Below are positions 45,068 to 54,733 of a DNA stretch of 64,000 bases, in pieces. The notes under the pieces were generated by a model that was given only the letters and a program-made list of their open reading frames with translations, searched no databases and was not told the DNA's origin. The translations under genes and the position numbers were made by a program. Origin of the DNA: Stachybotrys elegans (Eukaryota > Ascomycota > Sordariomycetes > Hypocreales > Stachybotryaceae); NCBI GenBank assembly GCA_020746835.1, contig JAGPNK010000004.1:1550001-1614000 (forward strand), written 5' to 3'. Within the stretch, counting starts at the first letter, position 1, and each line of letters starts with the position of its first letter.

Positions 45068-47256
45068 TGTTTGTAATGTAGAGACTGGAGCTACTATAGA
45101 GTCGTATACATCAAGTGGGCTTGACAAGATTGGGGAGGCGTAGCAAACGTCTACAGCAATGCTGTCCAATGCTGTCCAATACAACATGCCCACCCCAGAA
45201 GATAGGTAGGCAGCAATGTACAAAGACAAACAGTTCTCACTTACGTATCAGACTTCTGTCACTCTGGGTACCTACGGACCCTTCCGGCGGGAACAAGCAG
45301 CTCAAACTGTTTGTCTGTAGCAAACAATAGGCAGATGTTAGGTCTTTCAGGGCCTTAGAACCATGTTTGGGCAAGGATGGCCCAAATCCGTATGTTCCCA
45401 CCTCAGCCTCACGCCAGCAGTTCAACTTTTGCCAACGATTTCTTGGCAGACATCCTGGGAGCTGTGGCACCGAGTCCACGCACAACTGTTAGCAGATGCT
45501 TTCCCAGGTGGTCGTTTTGGCAACAGAGGCTTCGACATCGTTTTAAGTCGTTGGTGCCCGCATCGAAGAAATTATGCAGCAGAATCTCTACGCCACAAAA
45601 CGAAGTATATCCGGATTGGTGAACTACTGTCCGATGCCCTATGCGCCAGGAATACTTTACGAGATGCATTGGCGGATACGGTACTCGCAGATTCGAAATA
45701 TCCACACGATTATGACACAAGCTGTCGTCAGGGGGCCTCCTCGAAGTCTCTGGTTTGTATCCCATTGGGGCACACGAACAGGAAATCCCACACACATCAG
45801 ACAGCATCAGCCAGTTTCTCGTTTCCTTGTTCAGTTGGTCTTAGGAGGAAGAAATTGGGTATGTTAGATTAGTTATCTACCAGTGAGCAATCGTATTGAT
45901 TGGAAGTTTGTGCTGTTCAATTTTGCTTCATTCAAACATCACCGAGGATGGAAACGTGAGTCTCCGTTGTTGGAGAGTAGCTACCACCTAAGACACGTGG
46001 GCTTCGATAGGCAAACACGATAATACAAAGCTAGATTGCTTCCAATATGGAGTGGACAGAACCCGGTATCGGGGAGAATGCGATATTAGACTTTTATCCA
46101 TGGGTCACTTACCCTCCCTCTCAAATACAACTTGCACATACCAAGACAAGACGCCAAGGTTGGGACACCGTCGCAAGGAAGCCCTCAGACGAAGAAGAAG
46201 CTGTATCTGACTCGCCCAACGACGGCTGTGGCTGTGGATAGTGCCGTGTCTCGCGAGACCGAGCCTTGGAATACAGTTCGACGAACGGGCAGGGTTTATG
46301 ATAGAGCAAGTGCAGAAAGGAAGAAAAACAGAATATGTGAACAGCAATATCTGCCCTATTACCCATGGGACTGAGAGCAAGGTTTGACAACGGAGGGATT
46401 GTTAGATAACTTCACCCATTGGCCAGAGCCAAAGAACAATGAGGTGACAGCAAAGCGGCAGCAAAAGTATGCAGTCAGGGGTTCTGCAGTTAGCAGGCTG
46501 GCCTGCCGGTATATATACGTACTGTTCGTCGGTTCCGGCTCTTATGTGTGTTTTGACAAAGCTAAGATGGCATACCGAGAGTGAGGCGCAGAGGTCGAGA
46601 TATCGTTGCAATGCCAGTAGAAGCCTTCGGACTGTGAAGGCTCACATCGAAAAAGAGACATCCAATGAGAGTCATGACTGCAGGTTGTGCCATAGCCGCA
46701 ACTAGCTAGATATGCGTGATCGCAAGACCCGGCGAGGAGAGTTCAACTGACAAGCACGGCAAGGCTTTCTGTCTCTACGTTGCCCCTCTCTGACTGTTAT
46801 TTCCCCCCATACACAAAGAACTCGGGCTGGTGGCTCTGAATTGTGCACCATCGAACATACAACACCAATGATAGTGAATTCCGCAATGGGCCAAGACGCC
46901 GGGGCGTTACCCACACCCTGAGCACTCTGCCAACACAAGAAACGGCCAGGCGCAAGCAAGTCCATCCATAAACGCCTTCCTTGAGCCATCGAAGAACAGC
47001 GTAGCGGCCTAATCGGCAGTTCCCAAGTAGTTTATGTAATCTCTTGGCTTCGATAGCAAGGGCGTGCGTGTACATTCGGTAATTCATGGCTCACAGAGAC
47101 CAATTTGGAGTTCCCGCTATGTGAATACTGACTGCAACTTTATCCCTGAATTAAGATAATTATACGCAAGTCTTAGCACTCCTTTTGCCGCCTCCATAAA
47201 CCTCCTTTCCCCCGTCCATCAAGGCAGAGGCCAGGGCAGCGGCTCCTCTACGAGCC
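45068..47256. other. Gene-free spacer
   Basis: About 2.2 kb between the HExxH gene and the 3' end of ARG1, which converge. It has a 10-nt tandem duplication (GCTGTCCAAT twice, near 45160) and only short unconvincing open frames. A degraded gene could be hidden here, but I see no motif that would show it. Confidence 0.45.
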
Positions 47257-50018
47257 CTAAACCAGGGGTTCACCCTGCTGGACCTTACCCGCGCCATACT
47301 TCTCCAGTCGGATGGCCTGGATGGCAATGAAGCCGCTTGTATCCTCTGGGCTGAAGCCCTCGAGGGTGTCCATGCTAGCCTGTTCCTCGCTGTACAGATT
47401 GCTGTCCGGCGCGGAACGGGAAAGGACGTGGGCTCCTCCCTTGTACACCATCATGTTGACGGTGCCGTTCACATGCTTCTGGCTGTAGATGATGGAATTT
47501 TCGAGGAGCTCGCGCTCAGGAGAGAAGTACATGCCTAAATCGTTTGTTAGACAGGGCCAGAGATCCCAGAGAAAACATACCATTGTAGAGGCATTGAGAC
47601 CACTCATTTCCGATCCACTTCATGATTTGCCTAACCTTGCTGTCGACTGTCATTCCCTGTATATCTACGTGCGCTACAGGCGGTGGCGGTGGTTAGCTTC
47701 GCCTTGAGACACAGAACTTAGATCATACCTAAACGAAGCACAGTGTGTGCTTTGGGAGAGTAAAGTGTTAGCCATTGCTTCGACTTCTGACGGATGAATT
47801 CAACTTACCTGGAGCGTCGTAACACCCTCGAGACTTCAAACCAATGAAACTTTTTATTGTCAGCGAGTTTCAGGAGGTGGTTGGTGATGGTGGTTGTGGT
47901 CGTGGTCGTGGTCGTGATGATGGTGGCGGGGATGGTGGTGGTTTGGGAGTACGGATACACATCAGGTCTTGGTGGGTCCCACAGCCAATTTTGCTGGCGC
48001 GCCCGGTGACCGCTGACCTACTCCGTAGCCTTGTGGATGATAAAGAGCAAAGCTGTAGAGTATAGCCCTGGGTGCGCCACAGCAAAATTGACTGTGTCCC
48101 ATGCCAAGTCTTTTGTGTATTTAACAAATCTTGGTGTGTGTATGATGGTGCTCGCGGTTTGGGGTTGGGGAATAAGTACGCACCGAGATTCGACGATGTC
48201 AGTTCTTCCTACAGCATGTTCTCCTGCAATCTTATTCAGCGCCTTAAAGAGCTCGACCGATTCAGTGTAGGTCTCGCCTCCTTCGACCTCAAGCTTGACA
48301 GGGATGCCTGCCTTGAAGGTGACGGAGAACTTGGCCGGGACATCGGGCGCGTCGAGTGGGTCCACCGACTTGATCCACACATCCTTCGGCGCCGGCATAT
48401 CGGGCTTCTCGAGAATTCCACTCTCGGAGCTGCAATGCGCCAGGTTGTCTGATCTAAAGTCAGCCAAAGCGCCGCGACATGTAGGTTCGTCTCAGTAACA
48501 CACCATCTTGAGACCAGGGAGACTTGGGAGAGGATGAAACTGGGATGTTGTTCTCGGCGGCGAACTGCAGGAGGTCCTGTCGGCCCTGGAAGCGGTTGAA
48601 GAACTTGGGCATCCTCCAAGGAGCGATGATAGAGGCACTAGGGTAGAGTGCACGCCATGCAAGCTCGAAGCGTACTTGGCTTGATGATTATTAGCTTTTC
48701 GTGATGGTTCTACTGTGGTTTTCGCAAGAACATACTCATTCTACGCGTGTTGTTAGTAGAGACTCTAAAGAGAAGGCAGGTAAATGGCCACCCCAATCGT
48801 ATATGACCACCCCGGCCCACTATCATGTGGCTGAGGGTCATCAAGACCCCAATACTGGATATTAGTAAGGTACCATGTTGGCCTACCTAATACAATAGGA
48901 TTGTCATCAGCTGCCAGCGAAGGTCATCATCAGGGCCGCTGCTGAAGGTCGGGGCTGCCAGCAATGGTCATTCTTAAGGCAGCCGGCAAAGGTCATCAAG
49001 ATGCGGAGCATCTAATAGTTATAGTAACCCTGATCTCGGCCGGCAACTATGGCAATGATCTTTGCTGGCAGCCCTAACGTTCGGCAGTCGCCCTGACAAT
49101 GACCTCTGCCAGTAGCCTAGATCCTGGCCTTTGCCAACGGCTCTGACTGGCCTTCGCCGACGGATATGATGATAATCCTATTGCATTAGGTAGATCAAAC
49201 AAGTTACCCTTATGCTGTAGGTCTCTTGATGGCCCTTAGCCACATGATAGTGGGCTGGGACCGGCCAAATACGTAAATGGTTTGGCCATCTACCTACCTC
49301 CATAAACATCTGGGAGGTATAACGCAACTCCTTTTCCTGTGCAGCCGTGGCTAAGTGTTTGGCAATTATATTTCTTGGCGGCGCGGACGAGGGCGCGGGC
49401 CAAGACGGGCCTGGCAAGACTGGTTCCGAGAAGATATTGTTCCTCATAGATGGCGTCGCATTGGATGCCACGGAAGACAAGTTCCTCGAGGAACTCCTGC
49501 TGCAGGTCCTCGATAACCATGCGCTCGGCACCGAGAGCCAGAGCCTTCTTCTCGACGGCGGCCCAGTCCTCGGCTTGACCGACGTTACCAAGGAACGCGA
49601 CGACGGTGTAGCCCTATAAGCCAGAATACGTTAGCGAGAGGTAACTTCGAGAGTGCTTCCTTGTTCCTTCTTCTGGCACCATGGCCTCGGTCGAATTGTA
49701 ACCTGGGTCTTGCGCAAAACTAGCCAACACCAACACCAACACCAAGCCTCAGAGATGGCGCCAACAGAGCAGGGGGGAAGTGGATGGGGGACTTGAACAG
49801 ACCTCTTGACGGAGCCAGGTGAGGATCACACTGGTGTCCAAGCCTGTGCTTCATTAGCATCTGTCGAAGAAGGCAACGAGTAAAATCGGAGAGTGTATTG
49901 GGCAGAGGTCGGTGAGGGGAGCGCGAACCTCCAGAGTAGGCACTATAACAGGTCAGCTCAAGTTCCAACACGAAATCAGCATTGTATCTCACAGGCAAAC
50001 TCGTTTCTCGTCAGACAT
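47257..50018 (-). CDS. ARG1: Argininosuccinate synthase
   Basis: Eleven exons on the minus strand: 50018-49993, 49942-49929, 49843-49803, 49613-49329, 48740-48736, 48679-48504, 48448-48184, 47849-47809, 47749-47729, 47673-47581 and 47534-47257. They sum to 1245 nt, 414 residues, a normal length. The enzyme joins citrulline and aspartate with ATP in arginine synthesis. The PP-loop AYSGGLDTS (residues 10-18) is assembled from exons 1-3. SHGCTGKGND ends with ND from the 5-nt exon; DNLAHCS and VGRTDIVESRFIGLKSRG follow, then NGMYFSPERELLE. The intron 49328-48741 is 588 bp because it carries a foldback element; without it, 64 bp. Its donor (GTTGCG) is weak. A TGACTCA lies upstream. Confidence 0.92.
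47876..47945. repeat. GGT/GTC-rich simple repeat in an ARG1 intron
   Basis: Imperfect GGTGGT and GGTCGT units in the 334-bp seventh intron of ARG1 (48183-47850). This explains much of that intron's unusual length. Confidence 0.65.
48736..48740 (-). other. 5-nt microexon of ARG1 (AATGA)
   Basis: On the minus strand AATGA is preceded by a CTACTAAC branch and a GCGTAG acceptor, and followed by a GTATGT donor. It supplies Asn123 and the first two bases of Asp124, both part of the conserved KGNDQVRFE block. Leaving it out would shift the frame. Confidence 0.75.
48775..49298. mobile_element. MITE/foldback-like element in an ARG1 intron
   Basis: About 524 bp with long inverted termini: 48775-48909 and 49168-49298 are similar in opposite orientation, sharing blocks such as CCCACTATCATGTGGCT, CATCAAGA and TACCTAAT.CAATAGGATT. 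The central 258 bp holds several direct and inverted copies of an 18-nt motif (CTGCCAGCRAAGGTCAT-like), so nearly the whole element can fold back. No transposase frame is present, so it is non-autonomous. The target duplication is unclear; TTTA flanks both sides if the ends are moved out by 4-5 bp. It sits inside an intron and does not break the ARG1 reading frame. Confidence 0.75.
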
Positions 50019-50908
50019 TTTGTACGGTGTGAATTGGAAGCGTAGAGAGACAATGGCAGCAGCAGAATGTGGCGGCAGGAAAAAAGTTGGAGGAGGAAGA
50101 TAAGAACTTCAAATTTTCTTGCCTGCAGAGTGACTCAATTCCCCCACCTTGGCTGAATGAGGGGTGGTGGGTGGTCAATCGCGCCCAAACACGTCCCTAC
50201 GTATCATGCACGCTAAAACTGTAGCTGAAGCACCCGACATCGGATCTCCTATCGCGTGCCCACCGCCTCAAATTTGGGCTGTCGCACAGCCTTTTTTTTT
50301 TGACATCATCATAAGAGCGATGGCTCTTTTGTTGAGGACTTGGCGCCCTGCCTACAAGGGGGAAGGCGGGCTGGTCCGGCCGCCGCCATCGTCACATCCT
50401 GGAACTTTATATTGTGGGATAAGGCGTAGGCAATCGCAGTGATTCAAGGCAAGCTTTTCTCGATGCAATTACGGCCCACTAGGAGGAAACCTTCAGCGTC
50501 AGGTCGTTATTCATTGCCCGACGCCGCCATGCTGTGGTGAGGTCGGCTACCCTGGAGCGACGATGACTTCTCTCTTTGCCTCTGTAGGTCTTGTTAAGAT
50601 AAATCACAATCATTGAAGGTTGTGATGATAAAGTACGTGTGTACAGTGAGGGGAAAAGAACAATAGTGTTTGCGAACAATGATGGGTGCCCTGCTGCCCA
50701 CATGACCAAAAAGCAGAGCCAGGCAATCAGTGAAGGATTGTTGAAGGTTGTGATGAGTATATATGAATATTACGTTTAAGGTTACAGTACATGAAACGAC
50801 AGATGGGCCTGTCAATCCTGAATAGCGGCATCTCTCCCAATGCAGCGCCGGGTATAGTGTAACAAGAAGAGGAATATACAAGTAACAAGAAAGAAGCGTA
50901 GCAGCAGA
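50019..50908. promoter_or_regulatory. ARG1 upstream region
   Basis: About 890 bases between ARG1 and the 3' end of the DUF3433 gene (same strand). It contains the perfect TGACTCA site below and a short T-run near 50292. No other feature was recognised. Confidence 0.5.
50131..50137. promoter_or_regulatory. Gcn4/CPC1 site TGACTCA upstream of ARG1
   Basis: A perfect TGACTCA, 113 bp before the ARG1 start codon. Arginine genes are classic targets of cross-pathway (general amino acid) control in fungi, so position and gene function both support a working site. Confidence 0.65.
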
Positions 50909-53900
50909 TTACATCTTCAACCACCGTATCCCAAAGGATGCTTTTCCAGTTTGCGGCGCCATCCCGGTCAGGGCATCCACCTCCCACGACAGCCGGAAGA
51001 ATCTCGCCTGCTTCTCCGAGGCCGACAGCTTCGTGTCCGTGTCCAGGTAGTGTGGTATGTCGCCGTCCGCCAGCCACGCGGCGACGGCGCCGATGGACGT
51101 GGGGCGCTGCGGGAGGAGTATCTCCTTGGTGACGAGCCAGGATACTAGTAGTAGTACAAGGAGGAGGCCGAGGATTCCTTGCAGTATTCGCGTCGCGATG
51201 AGGCCCTGTCGTAGGTTGACGCGCGTGCCAGTGACTATCCCCGTCAATGTCGACGTTTCTACCTGGGCAGCAGCGGCAACAGCACTATCTGAGGAATTGC
51301 TCGCTGCGGCAATAGATGCTCCAGGCTGCCGGGTACTGATGTAAAGCGCCTGCATCCGCATGATGTTGTGTTGGCGGAGAACGGCCTGAGATATGTCCAC
51401 AGTGCCCTCTGCCTCTCCAAGCACCCTCTGGTCGCCGGCGAGGCGGGAAGATGCCAGCCTCATGAAAAAAGAGTCGACCGTGCGCCATCCGATATTGGAC
51501 ATCAAGCTGTCGTAGTCCAGCGGCGGGAGGTCCAGGCGTATGGCTTCAGCTGTCTCCTCCACCGGGATGGGTACGTCCGAAACATCGATTCTCAGGCTGG
51601 CTCCCTGGTATACGACACGCGTTTCCACCTTCTCCATGGTTTCGTTGCAGGCCAAGGCACGGAAGCTTCCAAGCGATGCCTCGTCGGAATCGGAGTCGGG
51701 TAGCTTACCCCAGACATAGAGCCAGCCTGAGCATTGACCCTCGTTGTCCCTCCTGGATGTTCCTCTGCCAAATACGGTGTCCACTCCTGGCTCGAACTGT
51801 ACAGACTGAGATTGCCCGTCCCTATCCGTACCGCAGGCATCGATGCGATATTGAAGCGTGTGGCTCCCACCGTCCGTAGAGTTGCCTCTGGTAGCACGCA
51901 GCGACATGTCTTCCGCGTTGTATGACCGACATTTCATATGCGGTCTAACGGCAGGCACCACGACAGCCAGGCTCTGCTCATCTGACAACTGGCCAATATT
52001 GAGGGACGAGATCGGAGGGAAGGCAAGGTCCTCGTATGTAAATGGCGGGTATCGTGACTCGCCAAGCGGCGCATTCATCGTGTCCCGCCAGCAATCGTCG
52101 CACTGACGACTGCTTATCGCGCTGACGCCGGAAGAGAAAGCGTCTCGTGTGCCAACAATGACGTTGAAGGAAACTTGGCTTAGCGTAGCAGCATACAGTC
52201 CGGCTGAGGCTACAGCCAGTAGGAGAGACACGAGAGCCATGAGCGACGTAAGTGCTGTGGGAGCATCACGCACCCTTAGGGCTCGCCATAGGCCTACCGC
52301 TCTGGTGCAGTCCAGGATCCTGAGTCCCATTGATCGACCAAAGCTGGATCCCTCCAGGAGCGCAGAGAAGGGTGCCAGGCTTCGGACGTATGAGTCCAGT
52401 GTCTCTAGATACAGAGCAATGGGCAGCATTAGGATAACGGGCAGCATGGTCCAGAGGAGGTACAAGTAGCTGTCGACAGATTCAGTCAGTCGCGCCAGAC
52501 CGGTCCCTCGTTCGGAGCCACGGAATGTCACTTCGAGGCCGACGATGAGAGCGGCAAAGGTGAAGATGAATAGCAGCTTCACGAGTCCCAGCGCAAAAAT
52601 GGGTTGCGCCCAGGCGGAAGTCGTGTTGACGCGAATCATAGAATCGCGGGGGAGGAACGTGCTGCCCATGATGCAAAAGACGCCAGAGGTAGGCGACTTG
52701 GATCCGTATTCATCTTGGAATCCGGTAGAGTATGTCATGCCCATGAGTTTGCGCCGCATTTCTTCTGACCCGGCGCCGCCCATGCCACGAAGTGATCGGA
52801 GCAGGGAATCACTCTGGTATAGAATCGTTGCCATGGCCCAGACACTGTCAGGGCTTCGAGGGAGAAGCGGTCTCTTGGGTGTGAAGTATAGCATGACGAG
52901 GCTCGTCACGAAGCAGAGCCCGAGCAGACTGGTGACAATGTGTGCCACAACCTCACGAACCACCAGTCGCTGCGCAAGTACGGTGACGCCGGCTGGCATC
53001 GATATCTCCACGGGCTCCATCAGGGAGTTGACAGCAACGATAGCCATGTACTGGCGGTAGTATTCCCGGACGAGATCTTGGAGATCATCAGGCTGCTGTA
53101 GAGTGTCAAGGGAAGGTGGCGATCCGCTGGCCTTGGTCCTCATGAGGACGGCCGCAGCCATGGGTTCATCGATATCGAGAGCCGTTTGATCTTGGTAAAG
53201 GGGTACGACACGCTGGGCAAACTCAGGACCAAGCGTGGACCGGCGATACGAGTCGAAGTGTGCCCTGATAACGTCCGACGGTGTGACTGCGGGCAGAGAA
53301 AAGACAATCGGGGGCGTTGTCTTTTCGGCTGAAATAAGGTCTGTGCTATTACGCACGACTTTTACGGTGGACAAGGTGAATGATGGCTGGCAGACGAGAC
53401 CCGTCGCAGAGAGCAGGTTCACGCTATTCAGCGACGAGACAACTGTCCCGGAGACAATAACGATGCGCTGATCAGCATCGTCTTCGGAACCACCACAGCT
53501 TCCCGGCTGCATGGCAAGCAGTAAGGAGTTTACCACACCAGTCTCCTCGTCTGGGACAGCGGTGACATTCACAACCTGCTGTGTCTCGCAGTCTTCGGCA
53601 AGCAAAGCGAGGCCGACGCTCATGATGGAATTCCCGACCGTCCCAAAGGCCTCCAAGCGCACAGGCGCTGCTTGGCACTCCATTTCCGCCTCGAAGCCAT
53701 TCACCACCGCCGTGACCTGCGTAGTAGGTGTAAAGGTAGCGCGGAACGTTTGGTGCGCGAATCGATCTGTGACGCCGTCCGGTGGCCCGATGTTTGTCGT
53801 CTGCATCCGCAGCATCGTCAGGTAGGGCAGCGAGCTGATGCCAAGTAGGCCGCCGGCGTCGTTCATGAAATCCGCCGTCACCGTGACTCGTCCATCATCG

Positions 53901-54733
53901 CGGGGCACACGGGCGGCATTGGGTGCTGTGATGGCCGGGGCGAGGACGATGACGAGCAGGAGCACGATGCTGATGCCCGCCGAGCCAGTGACGAGCACGT
54001 CGCCGTTGCGGAAACTGACAATGGCGGCCTTGAACCGATCCATGGATATGTAGTCGAGCAAGATGGACGAATCTGCCGACACGGCGCCGGAGGCCATTCG
54101 CATCCACGGCGCAACACTCTTGGCTTGGAACTCGACGCGCAGCCATACCGCGGCGACAATGACGAAGAGGAGCGTTACGCCATACTGCCAGAGCAGCCTC
54201 ACCAGCTCATCTGCATTTGCTAGACCACCCTTCACGCCGGAGAAATACAGCGCAACCTCGACCGCCGCCGCGAGAACGGCAAAGGCGAAGCCAAACCCCA
54301 ACAGCACCCTCCTGCGCAGATACTCGGGTCTCCATCGCAACCTGTGCCCGTAAATTCCGTTTTTCCGCCACGAAGCTACAGAAGTGGCCAGTGCCTCGGA
54401 ATCAATCACGGGTGAAGGCGCATCATCTGGGCGGCTCCCGGCCTCCGATACCTCGGGGGTGCTCCGCTGGGTCGTTGTCGTCGGCGCAGGGGTCGCGGTT
54501 GTCCCCGTCGTCGTCAGAAGCTGTGAGGAGGCTGGGGTGATACTGCGGCTGGGGATGGAGGAGGTTCTCCTCGGAGAGCGTGGTACGCTGAAGGAGTTCT
54601 GGTCAGCCGTATAGGGGAGGCTGGGCAGGTCGTGTGTCTCGCGCAGCAGGCGGTGGTATGGATCGAGGCCGGTGACAGGCTGGAACCTGCCGGGGCGAGG
54701 AATGTTTGCCCTCTGGCGGGCCTTGAAGTCCAT
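50909..54733 (-). CDS. DUF3433 multi-span membrane protein
   Basis: Single exon, 1274 residues, ATG at 54733. The first 130 residues are a Ser/Thr/Pro-rich cytosolic tail. The DUF3433 hallmark follows: LRWRPEYLRRRVLLGFGFAF (about 133-152), a membrane span, then LLWQYGVTLLFVIVAAVWLRVEFQAKSVAPW ending at about 213. A further span (GISIVLLLVIVLAPA) precedes a large extracellular domain with Cys pairs. A second half, beginning near residue 680 (AHIVTSLLGLCFVTSLVMLYF), repeats the plan, and a final span is near 1215 (GILGLLLVLLLVSWL). Fungal DUF3433 proteins are large, usually two-repeat membrane proteins; some affect hyphal morphology and calcium response in Neurospora (spray). A specific function is not known. 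Confidence 0.85.
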   Translation of the reverse strand: MDFKARQRANIPRPGRFQPVTGLDPYHRLLRETHDLPSLPYTADQNSFSVPRSPRRTSSIPSRSITPASSQLLTTTGTTATPAPTTTTQRSTPEVSEAGSRPDDAPSPVIDSEALATSVASWRKNGIYGHRLRWRPEYLRRRVLLGFGFAFAVLAAAVEVALYFSGVKGGLANADELVRLLWQYGVTLLFVIVAAVWLRVEFQAKSVAPWMRMASGAVSADSSILLDYISMDRFKAAIVSFRNGDVLVTGSAGISIVLLLVIVLAPAITAPNAARVPRDDGRVTVTADFMNDAGGLLGISSLPYLTMLRMQTTNIGPPDGVTDRFAHQTFRATFTPTTQVTAVVNGFEAEMECQAAPVRLEAFGTVGNSIMSVGLALLAEDCETQQVVNVTAVPDEETGVVNSLLLAMQPGSCGGSEDDADQRIVIVSGTVVSSLNSVNLLSATGLVCQPSFTLSTVKVVRNSTDLISAEKTTPPIVFSLPAVTPSDVIRAHFDSYRRSTLGPEFAQRVVPLYQDQTALDIDEPMAAAVLMRTKASGSPPSLDTLQQPDDLQDLVREYYRQYMAIVAVNSLMEPVEISMPAGVTVLAQRLVVREVVAHIVTSLLGLCFVTSLVMLYFTPKRPLLPRSPDSVWAMATILYQSDSLLRSLRGMGGAGSEEMRRKLMGMTYSTGFQDEYGSKSPTSGVFCIMGSTFLPRDSMIRVNTTSAWAQPIFALGLVKLLFIFTFAALIVGLEVTFRGSERGTGLARLTESVDSYLYLLWTMLPVILMLPIALYLETLDSYVRSLAPFSALLEGSSFGRSMGLRILDCTRAVGLWRALRVRDAPTALTSLMALVSLLLAVASAGLYAATLSQVSFNVIVGTRDAFSSGVSAISSRQCDDCWRDTMNAPLGESRYPPFTYEDLAFPPISSLNIGQLSDEQSLAVVVPAVRPHMKCRSYNAEDMSLRATRGNSTDGGSHTLQYRIDACGTDRDGQSQSVQFEPGVDTVFGRGTSRRDNEGQCSGWLYVWGKLPDSDSDEASLGSFRALACNETMEKVETRVVYQGASLRIDVSDVPIPVEETAEAIRLDLPPLDYDSLMSNIGWRTVDSFFMRLASSRLAGDQRVLGEAEGTVDISQAVLRQHNIMRMQALYISTRQPGASIAAASNSSDSAVAAAAQVETSTLTGIVTGTRVNLRQGLIATRILQGILGLLLVLLLVSWLVTKEILLPQRPTSIGAVAAWLADGDIPHYLDTDTKLSASEKQARFFRLSWEVDALTGMAPQTGKASFGIRWLKM

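Noticed and set aside
49290..49345. Premature stop in ARG1 after the GKG motif, suggesting a pseudogene
   Set aside because: The stop lies in intron sequence next to the inserted element. With the 5-nt exon the gene reads through to a full-length enzyme.
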